Assembly: GCF_019396345.1 (NCBI RefSeq)
Contig: NZ_JAHKRM010000003.1
Span: 310,001 to 374,000, forward strand
Reading direction: 5' to 3'
Source of the DNA: Nonomuraea guangzhouensis
GTDB taxonomy: Bacteria; Actinomycetota; Actinomycetes; Streptosporangiales; Streptosporangiaceae
DNA length: 64,000 nt
A model generated the notes under the pieces. That model was not told the DNA's origin. It saw only the letters and a program-made list of their open reading frames with translations, and did no database searches. This document shows positions 25,115 through 32,763 of the stretch, in pieces. Positions within the stretch are counted from its first letter, which is position 1. The number at the start of each line of letters is the position of its first letter. A program made the translations under genes and the position numbers.

Positions 25115-25827
25115 GCCGTCGGCCGGTGATCGGCATCGCCTCCTACCTGGAGCGCGCCCAGTGGAACATCTGGGACACGACCGCGGCGCTGGTGCCGCAC
25201 TCCTACGTCCAGGGCATCCAGCGCGGCGGCGGCTGCGCCGTGATCCTGCCGCCTGACGGGGCGGACGCCGGCGTGCTCGACCGCCTGGACGGGCTGGTCC
25301 TGCCCGCGGGCGCCGACCTCGACCCCGCGCTGTACGGGGCCGAGGCGCACCCGTGCGGCGAGCCGCCGCACGCCGAGCGCGACGTCGCCGAGCTGGCCCT
25401 GCTGAGGGCCGCGCTGGCCGTGGACCTGCCGGTCCTGGGCGTGTGCAGGGGCATCCAGCTCCTGGCCGTCGCCTACGGCGGCAACCTGCACCAGCACCTG
25501 CCCGACCTGCTCGGACACACGCGGCACTGCCCTCGGACCGGGACGATGGGCAGTCATGAGGTGAAGTTCGCCGAGGGCAGCGCGCTCGCCGGGCTCCTCG
25601 GCGCGGCCGCGGTGGTGAACTCCCATCACCACCAGGCCGTCGCCGACCCCGGCGGCCTGACGGTGACCGGCTTCAGCGACGACGGCGTCGCCGAGGCCGT
25701 CGAGGACCCGGGCAAGCCGTTCGTCGTGGGCGTCCAATGGCATCCCGAACTGCTCGGCGACGACCGGCTCTTCGCCGCGCTGGTCCGAGCCGCGGCCACC
25801 TACCGTGCCAAGCTCAGCGAGGTGTGA
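25111..25827 (+). CDS. Class I glutamine-amidotransferase-like hydrolase (PuuD-type)
   Basis: A 238-residue gamma-glutamyl-gamma-aminobutyrate hydrolase family protein (peptidase C26). The nucleophile lies in LGVCRGIQLLAV, and the His-Glu pair in GVQWHPELLGDD. The early RPVIGIASYLERAQW and LPAGADLDPALYG blocks are typical. The family removes a gamma-glutamyl group from an amine. In several pathways gamma-glutamylation protects a reactive amine and such a hydrolase removes it, so this could deprotect an intermediate; no glutamyl ligase is visible in the window, so that remains a guess. It may instead release ammonia. Coupled by 4 bp to the SHMT-like gene, and the nitrilase start is 1 bp after its stop. 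Confidence 0.82.
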   Translation: MSRRPVIGIASYLERAQWNIWDTTAALVPHSYVQGIQRGGGCAVILPPDGADAGVLDRLDGLVLPAGADLDPALYGAEAHPCGEPPHAERDVAELALLRAALAVDLPVLGVCRGIQLLAVAYGGNLHQHLPDLLGHTRHCPRTGTMGSHEVKFAEGSALAGLLGAAAVVNSHHHQAVADPGGLTVTGFSDDGVAEAVEDPGKPFVVGVQWHPELLGDDRLFAALVRAAATYRAKLSEV

Positions 25828-25828
25828 C

Positions 25829-26794
25829 ATGCGAATCGCGGCGGTCCAGACCCGGTCCGTCTGGCTGGATGCAGGCGCAACGACCGACAAGGCGCTCGGG
25901 CTCATGGCCGAGGCCGCCCGGCAGGGCGCCACCTGCGTCGTCTTCCCGGAGACCTTCCTACCCGGCTACCCGTTCTGGCTGTCCATGACGAGCGCCTCGC
26001 GCTTCGAGGACACCGCGCAGAAGCAGGCGTACGCCGCCTATCTGGACGCCGCGGTGACCATCCCCGGGCCGGAGATCCACGCCATAGCCGGCGCCGCCAG
26101 GGAGCACGGCCTGTTCGCCATGGTCGGTGTGGCGGAGCGCGGCGCCGGTACGGCCAGCGGCTCGATCTACTGCTCCCTGGTGACGATCTCACCGGATGAC
26201 GGCATCGTGGGAGTCCACCGCAAGCTGGTGCCCACCTACGAGGAACGCCTGGTCTGGGCCCCGGGAGACGGCAACGGACTGCGTACTCACCAGATCGGCG
26301 ACTTCCGCGTCGGCGGGCTGTGCTGCTACGAGAACTGGATGCCGCTGGCCCGCCACGCCCTCTACGGCGACGGGGAGACGCTCCACGTCTCGGTCTGGCC
26401 GGGCTCCGGAGGCAACACCACCGACTGCGCCAGGTTCATCGCCATGGAGGGGCGGGTCTACTCGCTGGCCGCCTCGGGGCTGACCTCGGCCGAGGACGTC
26501 CCCAAGGACTTCCCGCTGCGCCAGGCCCTGGAAGCGGCGGGCGGCACCGGCCACGACGGCGGCTCGGCGATCGCCGGGCCGGACGGCGCCTGGCTGGTCC
26601 CTCCGCTCGTCGGTGAGGAGAGCGTGATCGTCGCCGACTTGGATCCCGCCGTCGTACGGGGCGCGCGCCAGAACCTGGACCCCACCGGGCACTACTCACG
26701 GCCCGATGTCTTCCAGATGACGGTGGACCGCCGACGCGCCGCGGCCGTGCGCTTCATCGACAGCACCGATGTCGACAGCACCGAGGAGAGGTGA
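25829..26794 (+). CDS. Nitrilase (branch 1, true nitrilase type)
   Basis: 321-residue member of the nitrilase branch that converts nitriles to carboxylic acids (or amides). The catalytic triad is clear: Glu in VVFPETFLPGYPFW, Lys in GVHRKLVPTYEERLVW, and Cys in GGLCCYENWMPLARHAL. The CxENxMPL context and the PGYPFW motif are those of bacterial true nitrilases, not of carbamoylases or amidases. Its placement a few genes after hypE/hypF, in the same coupled operon, suggests it hydrolyses a nitrile made with HypE-bound cyanide, or detoxifies a nitrile or cyanide by-product. It starts at ATG 25829, 1 bp after the PuuD-like stop, and ends by overlapping the GTG alternative start of the next NRPS. 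Confidence 0.9.
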   Translation: MRIAAVQTRSVWLDAGATTDKALGLMAEAARQGATCVVFPETFLPGYPFWLSMTSASRFEDTAQKQAYAAYLDAAVTIPGPEIHAIAGAAREHGLFAMVGVAERGAGTASGSIYCSLVTISPDDGIVGVHRKLVPTYEERLVWAPGDGNGLRTHQIGDFRVGGLCCYENWMPLARHALYGDGETLHVSVWPGSGGNTTDCARFIAMEGRVYSLAASGLTSAEDVPKDFPLRQALEAAGGTGHDGGSAIAGPDGAWLVPPLVGEESVIVADLDPAVVRGARQNLDPTGHYSRPDVFQMTVDRRRAAAVRFIDSTDVDSTEER

Positions 26795-26799
26795 GCGGC

Positions 26800-29700
26800 A
26801 TGAGCGAGATCGACGGCCTCGACGGCCTCGACGGCCTCGACGCCGAGCTGCTGGCGGCGTACGAGTCGCTGTCGCCCGAGCGGCGCGACCTGCTCACCAG
26901 GGAACTGGCCAGGCGCCGTGCCGTCCGGCCGCGCATCCCCCGGCGCCAGGGCGGCTCCCCGCTGCCCGTCTCCTTCGCCCAGGAACGCCTGTGGTTCCTC
27001 GACCAGCTCGAACCCGGCTCGGTGGCGTACGTGATGCCCGTCGCGGTACGGCTGCGCGGGCGGCTCGACGTCGATGTTCTGGCCCGCTGCTTCACCGAGA
27101 TCGTGCGGCGCCACGAAACCCTGCGCACCACCTTTCCCATCGTGGACGGCAAGCCGTACCAGCGGGTCGACGAGCCAGCGCTGGTACGGCTGCCGGTCAC
27201 CGACCTGCGGGAGCTGCCGGCGGCCGATCGGGAGGCCACCGTCGAGGCGCGCTACCGGTCCGAGGTCGGCCGGCCCTTCGACCTGACGGCCGAGCACGGC
27301 CTGCGGCTGGCGCTGCTCCGCCTGGCGGACGAGGAGCACGTGCTGCTGCTCACGATGCACCACATCGTCTCCGACGGATGGTCGATGGGCGTGCTCGTAC
27401 GCGAGCTCGCCACGCTGTACGAGGCCCTCGCCCAGGGGCGTCCATCGCCGCTGCCGGAGCTGTCCGTCCAGTACGGCGACCACGCGGTCTGGCAGCGCGA
27501 CCGGATCGAGGAAGCCCTGGCCGCGCAGCTCGGCTTCTGGCGCGAGCGGCTCGACGGGGCGCCGGTGCTCCAGCTGCCGACGGATCGGCCGCGCACGGCG
27601 GCTCGCACCTCGGCCGGGGCGGCGGTGCCGCTGCGGCTGGACCCGGAGGTGACGCGCCGCCTGGAGCTGCTGGCCAAGCAGCACGACGCCACCCTCTTCA
27701 TGGGGCTGCAGGCCGCCTTCGCCGTGCTGATGCTGCGCTGGAGCGGCCAGGAGGACCTGGTGATCGGCTATCCGATCGCCGGCCGGAGCGACCCCGACCT
27801 GGAACACCTCATCGGGTTCTTCGCCAACACCCTGCCCCTGCGGCTCGACCTGTCGGGCGACCCCGCGTTCGCCGACGTGCTGGCCCAGGTGAGCCGCGAA
27901 TGCACGGCCGCCTACGAGCATCAGGACGTGCCGTTCGAGCGGCTGGTCCGCGAGCTGCGCGTGGACCGTACGACGGGGCCCGTCCCGCTCGTCCAGGTCA
28001 TGCTGGCCCTGCGCAACGTACCGATGCCGGAGATCAGGCTGTCCGGGCTGAGCCTGGAACTGCTGGAGCAGCAGTCCCAGTCGACCAAGTTCGACCTGTG
28101 CCTGGACCTGGTGCCCGACGGGCAGGGCGGCATCGAGGGGCGGGCGGAGTACAGCACCGGCCTGTTCGACGCGGCCACCATCGAGCGGATGATGGACTGC
28201 TTCGGCCTGCTGCTGTCCGGCCTGGTCGACGATCCGGCACAGCCGATCTCGGCCGCCCCGCTGATCCCCGCGCCGGACGGGCTCGACCTGCTGGAGCGGC
28301 TGTGCGGCGGCGACTCCAGGGCCGAGGTCGCGGCGGAGACGATCCACGGCCTGTTCGAGGCGCGCGCCGACGCCGGCCCCGAGACCGTCGCCGTCGTCTG
28401 CGGCGACGACCGGCTCACCTACCGGAAACTGGACGAACGCGCCAACCGCCTGGCCCGGCACCTGCGGGAGCGCGGGGCGGGGCCTGAGCAGGTCGTCGGC
28501 GTCTGCCTGCCCCGCTCGGCCGACATGGTCGTGGCACTGCTCGGCCTGCTCAAGGCGGGCGCCGCCTACGTCCCGCTCGACCCCGGCTATCCGCCCAAGC
28601 GGGTCGCCTACATGGTCGAGGACGCCGGAGTCCGGCTGGTGATCACCACGGGACCCGTCGCGGACTCCGGCATCCTGGCGGACGCCGAGCTCGACGTGGT
28701 CTGCCTGGACCGCGAAGCGGAACAGATCGCCGCCCGCCCGGCCGACCGGCCCGCGCAGTGGGCGCGCGGACACCACCTGTGCTACGTGATCTACACCTCC
28801 GGATCCACCGGCAGGCCCAAGGGCTCCATGAACGAACACGCCGGCGTCGTCAACAGCGTCTGCGGGATGAACGGTGTCTACCACCTGACGCCCGACGACC
28901 GCATGCTCGCCATCTCCTCCCTCAACTACGACATGTCGGTATACGAGATCTTCGGTGCGCTGGCCGCGGGCGCCACCGTCGTCGTGCCCTCCGACATCGA
29001 GATCACCGACCCGGTCCAGCTGAGGGACCTGCTCGTACGGCAGCGCGTCACGGCATGGAGCTCCGCCCCCGCCCTCATGGACATGCTGGTCAACTACGCC
29101 GCCGAGCGGGACGGCCTGCCCGGCGTACGGCTGCGTACGGTGGGTCTCGGCGGTGACCGGATGCCCCCCGCGCTTCCCGCCAGGCTCCAGCGCCTCGTGC
29201 CGGAGGTCCGGCTGCTCAACCTGGCCGGCATGACGGAGGTGTCCTACTGCTCCACCTCCTATCCCGTGCCGCGCGGCGACATCCCGCTGCCCAGCATCCC
29301 GTGGGGCCGCCCGCTGCCCGGCCACCGGGTCTACGTCCTGGACCGGCATCTACGCGCCGTCCCCCTCGGCGTGCCCGGCGAGCTGTACATCGGCGGTCTC
29401 GGTCCCGGCCGCGGCTACTGGCGACGCCCGGGGCTGACCGCCCAGCGGTTCCTGGCCGATCCGCATGCCGTACGACCCGGCGGACGCATGTACGCCACCG
29501 GTGACCGGGCCAGGTTCCTGCCCAACGGCGACCTGGAATTCCTCGGCCGCCTGGACCACCAGCTGAAGGTACGCGGCTTCCGCATCGAGGCGGGCGAGGT
29601 GGAGGCCGCCCTGGCCGCGCACCCGGCCGTGGGCGAGCCGGTCGTCGTCACGCGCGAGGAACCCGGGGGAGACCGGCGGCTGGTCGCCTACGTGACGGTC

Positions 29701-30201
29701 ACCGCCGACCCCGCGCCGAGCCAGTCGGAGCTGCGCCAGTTCCTCACCGACCGCCTGCCCGGTCACATGGTGCCCAGCCAGTTCGTCGTCCTGGACCGGC
29801 TGCCCCGGCTGCCCAGCGGCAAGCTGAACCGCGGCGCGCTGCCTGATCCAGGAGGCCGGCTGAACCCCTCGACCGACTACGAACCGCCGGAAGGGGAGCT
29901 GGAAGAGGTGCTGGCGGACGTGCTGGCGGACGTGCTGGAGGTGGACCGGGTCGGCGTCCTGGACGACTTCTTCGACCTGGGCGGCCATTCGCTGCTGGCC
30001 ACCCAGGCGGTCTCACGCATCAGAGAGCTGTTCCGCGTCGACCTGCCGATCCCTGTCTTCCTCATCGCCGGCACCGTCCGTGACCTGGCCGCCGAGCTGC
30101 GCGAGCTCGGCATGATGGGCGGCGTCGACGTCGACGCGGTCGCCGACCTGGTGGTGGGGCTGGCGGAGGAGACCGTGACGGGCCATGATCAGCGCGGCTG
30201 A
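26800..30201 (+). CDS. NRPS module C-A-PCP with unusual specificity code
   Basis: About 1133 residues. A helical docking-like N-terminus contains a DGL triplet repeat; the C domain has HHIVSDG near 187; the A domain has all core motifs (YTSGSTGRPKG near 665, ATGDRARF, GRLDHQLKVRGFRIE, SGKLNR); the PCP has LGGHSLL near 1060. Aligned by eye to GrsA, the pocket residues read D-M-Y-S-G-G-L-Y-C, and the A5 region is NLAGMTEV in place of NxYGPTE. I know no standard amino acid with this code. Since the gene directly follows the HypE/HypF/SHMT/nitrilase genes, it may load the amino acid they make. ATG 26800 has GAGAGG 9 nt upstream; GTG 26791, overlapping the nitrilase stop, is the alternative. No thioesterase domain. 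Confidence 0.93.
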   Translation: MSEIDGLDGLDGLDAELLAAYESLSPERRDLLTRELARRRAVRPRIPRRQGGSPLPVSFAQERLWFLDQLEPGSVAYVMPVAVRLRGRLDVDVLARCFTEIVRRHETLRTTFPIVDGKPYQRVDEPALVRLPVTDLRELPAADREATVEARYRSEVGRPFDLTAEHGLRLALLRLADEEHVLLLTMHHIVSDGWSMGVLVRELATLYEALAQGRPSPLPELSVQYGDHAVWQRDRIEEALAAQLGFWRERLDGAPVLQLPTDRPRTAARTSAGAAVPLRLDPEVTRRLELLAKQHDATLFMGLQAAFAVLMLRWSGQEDLVIGYPIAGRSDPDLEHLIGFFANTLPLRLDLSGDPAFADVLAQVSRECTAAYEHQDVPFERLVRELRVDRTTGPVPLVQVMLALRNVPMPEIRLSGLSLELLEQQSQSTKFDLCLDLVPDGQGGIEGRAEYSTGLFDAATIERMMDCFGLLLSGLVDDPAQPISAAPLIPAPDGLDLLERLCGGDSRAEVAAETIHGLFEARADAGPETVAVVCGDDRLTYRKLDERANRLARHLRERGAGPEQVVGVCLPRSADMVVALLGLLKAGAAYVPLDPGYPPKRVAYMVEDAGVRLVITTGPVADSGILADAELDVVCLDREAEQIAARPADRPAQWARGHHLCYVIYTSGSTGRPKGSMNEHAGVVNSVCGMNGVYHLTPDDRMLAISSLNYDMSVYEIFGALAAGATVVVPSDIEITDPVQLRDLLVRQRVTAWSSAPALMDMLVNYAAERDGLPGVRLRTVGLGGDRMPPALPARLQRLVPEVRLLNLAGMTEVSYCSTSYPVPRGDIPLPSIPWGRPLPGHRVYVLDRHLRAVPLGVPGELYIGGLGPGRGYWRRPGLTAQRFLADPHAVRPGGRMYATGDRARFLPNGDLEFLGRLDHQLKVRGFRIEAGEVEAALAAHPAVGEPVVVTREEPGGDRRLVAYVTVTADPAPSQSELRQFLTDRLPGHMVPSQFVVLDRLPRLPSGKLNRGALPDPGGRLNPSTDYEPPEGELEEVLADVLADVLEVDRVGVLDDFFDLGGHSLLATQAVSRIRELFRVDLPIPVFLIAGTVRDLAAELRELGMMGGVDVDAVADLVVGLAEETVTGHDQRG
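26812..26838 (+). repeat. 9-bp tandem repeat encoding DGL triplets
   Basis: Three identical GACGGCCTC units at the 5' end of the NRPS gene encode DGLDGLDGL in the N-terminal docking-like segment. Perfect identity points to recent slippage. Confidence 0.8.
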
Positions 30202-30407
30202 AGCGGCTGCCCGTCCATGAACACGCGCAACGCGCCCGACGGGCAGGCCCTGGCCGCCGCGTTCAGCCGCTCCCCGGGAAGTTCCGTGACGCCCGTGGTC
30301 GGCTCGGCCAGCTCGTCGTCGTCGAAACGGAACGCATCAGGTTCGTCGAGGACGCACCTTCCCGAGCTCATGCAGAGGTTCTTGTCGATGCGGACGGTGT
30401 ATCCCAT
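30189..30407 (-). CDS. [3Fe-4S]-type ferredoxin for cytochrome P450
   Basis: 72-residue ferredoxin. MGYTVRIDKNLC opens the protein, and the Cys pattern C12-x5-C18 followed much later by Cys-Pro (RACPSGAL) is that of single-cluster ferredoxins that feed electrons to actinobacterial P450s. It is the only ferredoxin in a window with four P450 genes, yet it lies 15-27 kb from them, so it may serve all of them. It is on the opposite strand, overlapping the 3' end of the upstream NRPS by 13 bp and divergent from the radical SAM gene, which suggests a shared control region at 30408-30533. Confidence 0.88.
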   Translation of the reverse strand: MGYTVRIDKNLCMSSGRCVLDEPDAFRFDDDELAEPTTGVTELPGERLNAAARACPSGALRVFMDGQPLQPR

Positions 30408-30533
30408 GATCCCTGCCCAGACGATTCGGACGACGATGCGACGCTATCCCAGCCACGGCCGGTCGCCAGGGCCATGCCGGTCAGGGGTTCTCCCGACTAC
30501 CCGAGGGTGGGAGCGTGTCGAAAGGTGGCTGCT

Positions 30534-32456
30534 ATGCGCCTGACGCTGGTCCAGCCCCCGAACGGATACCTCGACCGCTACGATCTCGCGCCACCGCTCG
30601 GCCTGCTCACCCTGGCGGCCATCGCCCGCGAGGACGGTGCCGACGTGTCGCTGCTGGACTTCAATCTCCAGGGCATGCTGGACCCGTCGTTCCTCCAGGA
30701 GGAGTTCTACCGGCGGGCCGTCGACGCCATCGCGGAGACCCGGCCCGACGTCGTCGGGTTCACCTCCATGGCGCTGGAGTCGCACGTCTGCCTCGAACTG
30801 GCCAGGCTGGTCAAGGAGGCCGACCCGGCGGTGGTCACCGTGCTGGGCGGCCCGCACTTCTCCGCCATCGCCCGCGAGGCGCTGACCCTCTATCCCTGGA
30901 TCGACCACGTGATCACCGGCGAGGGGGAGGAGCCGCTGCTCGGCCTCCTGCGCCGGTTACGCGGCGCCGCGGGCGGGGACGAGCTGGTCAACGTGGCTTC
31001 ACGACGCGGCGGGGACGTGGAGCTGCGTCGTGGGCTCAAGACACTCGGCTCGCTCGACGAACTGCCGTTTCCGGCCTACGACCTGGTGCCGCTCCAGGAC
31101 TACTTCCGGCTCAACCCGCTGCGCCTGCTCAACTTCGACTCCGGCAGAGGCTGCATCTTCCGCTGCTCCTTCTGCTACAGCCCCGGCCACTGGGGGCAGG
31201 GCGAGCAGGTCAAATCCTTCGACCGGGTGGCCGAGGAGGTCGGACGCCTCTACGAGCTCGGCGCCCGGCACCTGTTCTTCGTCCAGGACAACCTGGTCAA
31301 CTCCGCCGCCGCCACCAAGGAGCTGTGCCAGGCGCTGATCGCAGCCGACACGGGAATGACGTGGAACGCCTACGCCACCATGCAGCGCCTGGTGCCCGAC
31401 CTGCTCGACCCGCTGGCGGAGGCGGGCTGCACGGAGCTGTTCATCGGGGTGGACGCCATCTCCGACCAGGCTCGTCTCGCCTTCGGCAAGCACTTCTTCA
31501 AGGGCTGGGACGGCCTGCGCGACCGGCTGTCGGCGTGCCTGTCGCGGGGCATCGTACCCACCTGCGCCTTCATGATCGACCCGCCGAGCAACGGCGACGT
31601 CGGCGACACCGACAAGGCGCTGATGACCGCCCTGCTCACCCGCAACCTCGGCTGCGGGATCCGGCTCAACACCCTCACGGTCTACAACAGCACCGGGACC
31701 AGCGCGCAGATGGCCGACGTCCCTCGCCACTACACCGAGCTCAAGCCGCGCCTGCTGCTGGACACGCCGCCCGTCATCCAGGTCAACCCCTACGCGCAGG
31801 CGCATCCCGAGCTGTTCCCGTTCCACTCCACGGTGATGCCGGTCCCGCGGTACACCCGCTTCGTCACGGCCATGCACCTGGCGTACACGCTGTTCAGCAG
31901 CTTCCCCAGAACGTTGCTCAGGCACGCGCTGGACGACGGCGGCTCGCTGTGGGGCCTGCTCGACGGGCTGGCCGACGAGCTCGGCGACCTGACCGCCATG
32001 GCCGCGCCGATACGCAGGCACACCGAACGCGAGCTGTTCCAGGAGCGGTTCGCGGCCCTGTCGTCGTCGGGACGCGCCAAGGACGCCTTCGACCTGGAGC
32101 GAGCCGAACTCGAGGTGAGCGTCACCCCGATGCGGAGCGGGGTGCGCGTGCGCCAGGACGGACGATCCACCCTCTATCAGGTCATGCCGTACGACTTGGT
32201 GTGGCTCCAGGAGCCTCTCGCCGGACTGACTCGTGACGACGAACCGGATCCCGGCGAAGGTCCCGGACATTATGTGGTGTTCCGGGAGGGCGGTGAGCTG
32301 CGGTACTGCCTCGTGGATGAGGCGGTGGCCGGCGAGCTGCACCGCGTACGCGACTGCGTGGCGCAGGGCGGAGAACTGGAGCTCGCCCCGGACCTGCTCG
32401 CGGAGTTGCAGTCGGCGGGGCTCCTTGAGCCCACGAGAGTGTCGGAGGAGGTGTAA
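30534..32456 (+). CDS. B12-binding-domain radical SAM enzyme
   Basis: 640-residue cobalamin-dependent-class radical SAM protein. Residues 1-150 form the Rossmann-like B12-binding domain (LVQPPNGYLDRYDLAPPLGLL, VVGFTSMALESHV, VVTVLGGPHFSA). Cys207, Cys211 and Cys214 (CIFRCSFC) bind the [4Fe-4S] cluster. The barrel contains FVQDNLVNS and ELFIGVDAISDQARLAFGK. About 150 C-terminal residues (from LEVSVTPMRSGV) match no domain I recognise. Family members methylate unactivated carbons or rearrange carbon skeletons. Substrate could be a carrier-bound residue, the finished peptide, or the repeat peptide encoded 3 bp downstream. ATG 30534 has AAAGG about 9 nt upstream. Confidence 0.9.
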   Translation: MRLTLVQPPNGYLDRYDLAPPLGLLTLAAIAREDGADVSLLDFNLQGMLDPSFLQEEFYRRAVDAIAETRPDVVGFTSMALESHVCLELARLVKEADPAVVTVLGGPHFSAIAREALTLYPWIDHVITGEGEEPLLGLLRRLRGAAGGDELVNVASRRGGDVELRRGLKTLGSLDELPFPAYDLVPLQDYFRLNPLRLLNFDSGRGCIFRCSFCYSPGHWGQGEQVKSFDRVAEEVGRLYELGARHLFFVQDNLVNSAAATKELCQALIAADTGMTWNAYATMQRLVPDLLDPLAEAGCTELFIGVDAISDQARLAFGKHFFKGWDGLRDRLSACLSRGIVPTCAFMIDPPSNGDVGDTDKALMTALLTRNLGCGIRLNTLTVYNSTGTSAQMADVPRHYTELKPRLLLDTPPVIQVNPYAQAHPELFPFHSTVMPVPRYTRFVTAMHLAYTLFSSFPRTLLRHALDDGGSLWGLLDGLADELGDLTAMAAPIRRHTERELFQERFAALSSSGRAKDAFDLERAELEVSVTPMRSGVRVRQDGRSTLYQVMPYDLVWLQEPLAGLTRDDEPDPGEGPGHYVVFREGGELRYCLVDEAVAGELHRVRDCVAQGGELELAPDLLAELQSAGLLEPTRVSEEV

Positions 32457-32459
32457 CAG

Positions 32460-32666
32460 GTGGCCCTGATCACGAAGCTGGAAGCCCGTCGCCCCGTGAC
32501 GGTACGGATGGCCCAGGAGGGCATCGCGCACGAGCGCCTCGCCCAGGAGGGCATCGCTCACGAGCGCCTCGCCCAGGAAGGCATCGCGCATGAGCGCCTT
32601 GCCCAGGAGGGCATCGCGCATGAGCGTCTCGCCCAGGAAGGCATCGCTCACGAGCGGTTGAGGTAG
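32460..32666 (+). CDS. Small protein made of five 10-residue repeats
   Basis: A 68-codon frame starting at GTG 32460 with GGAGGAGG just upstream (32444-32451), 3 bp after the radical SAM stop. It encodes a 17-residue leader (MALITKLEARRPVTVRM), five copies of AQEGIAHERL, and a final Arg. The five DNA copies differ at codons 3, 6, 7, 9 and 10 (GAG/GAA, GCG/GCT, CAC/CAT, CGC/CGT/CGG, CTC/CTT/TTG), and every difference is synonymous. That is strong evidence that the peptide is translated and selected. Leader-plus-repeated-core layout next to a radical SAM gene resembles a multicore RiPP precursor; a helical structural or docking role is the alternative. I recognise no family. Confidence 0.72.
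   Translation: MALITKLEARRPVTVRMAQEGIAHERLAQEGIAHERLAQEGIAHERLAQEGIAHERLAQEGIAHERLR
32511..32660 (+). repeat. Five tandem 30-bp repeats with only synonymous differences
   Basis: Units at 32511, 32541, 32571, 32601 and 32631, 30 bp each. All substitutions between units are silent in the plus-strand frame opened at 32460; in other frames they would change amino acids. Confidence 0.95.
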
Positions 32667-32763
32667 ACGGCCGAGGAACAAGGCCGCCGGGGTGGGAGCA
32701 GCTTCGCCCGCCCCGGCACGCTACGCCCGGCCCGGCTGAGACCCCGATGAGACGAGGTGCTTC

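Noticed and set aside
26692..29349. An 885-codon minus-strand frame opposite an NRPS gene
   Set aside because: Antisense to a complete C-A-PCP module and lacking any motif.
32511..32660. CRISPR array
   Set aside because: Repeats are contiguous with no spacers and lie in a translated frame.
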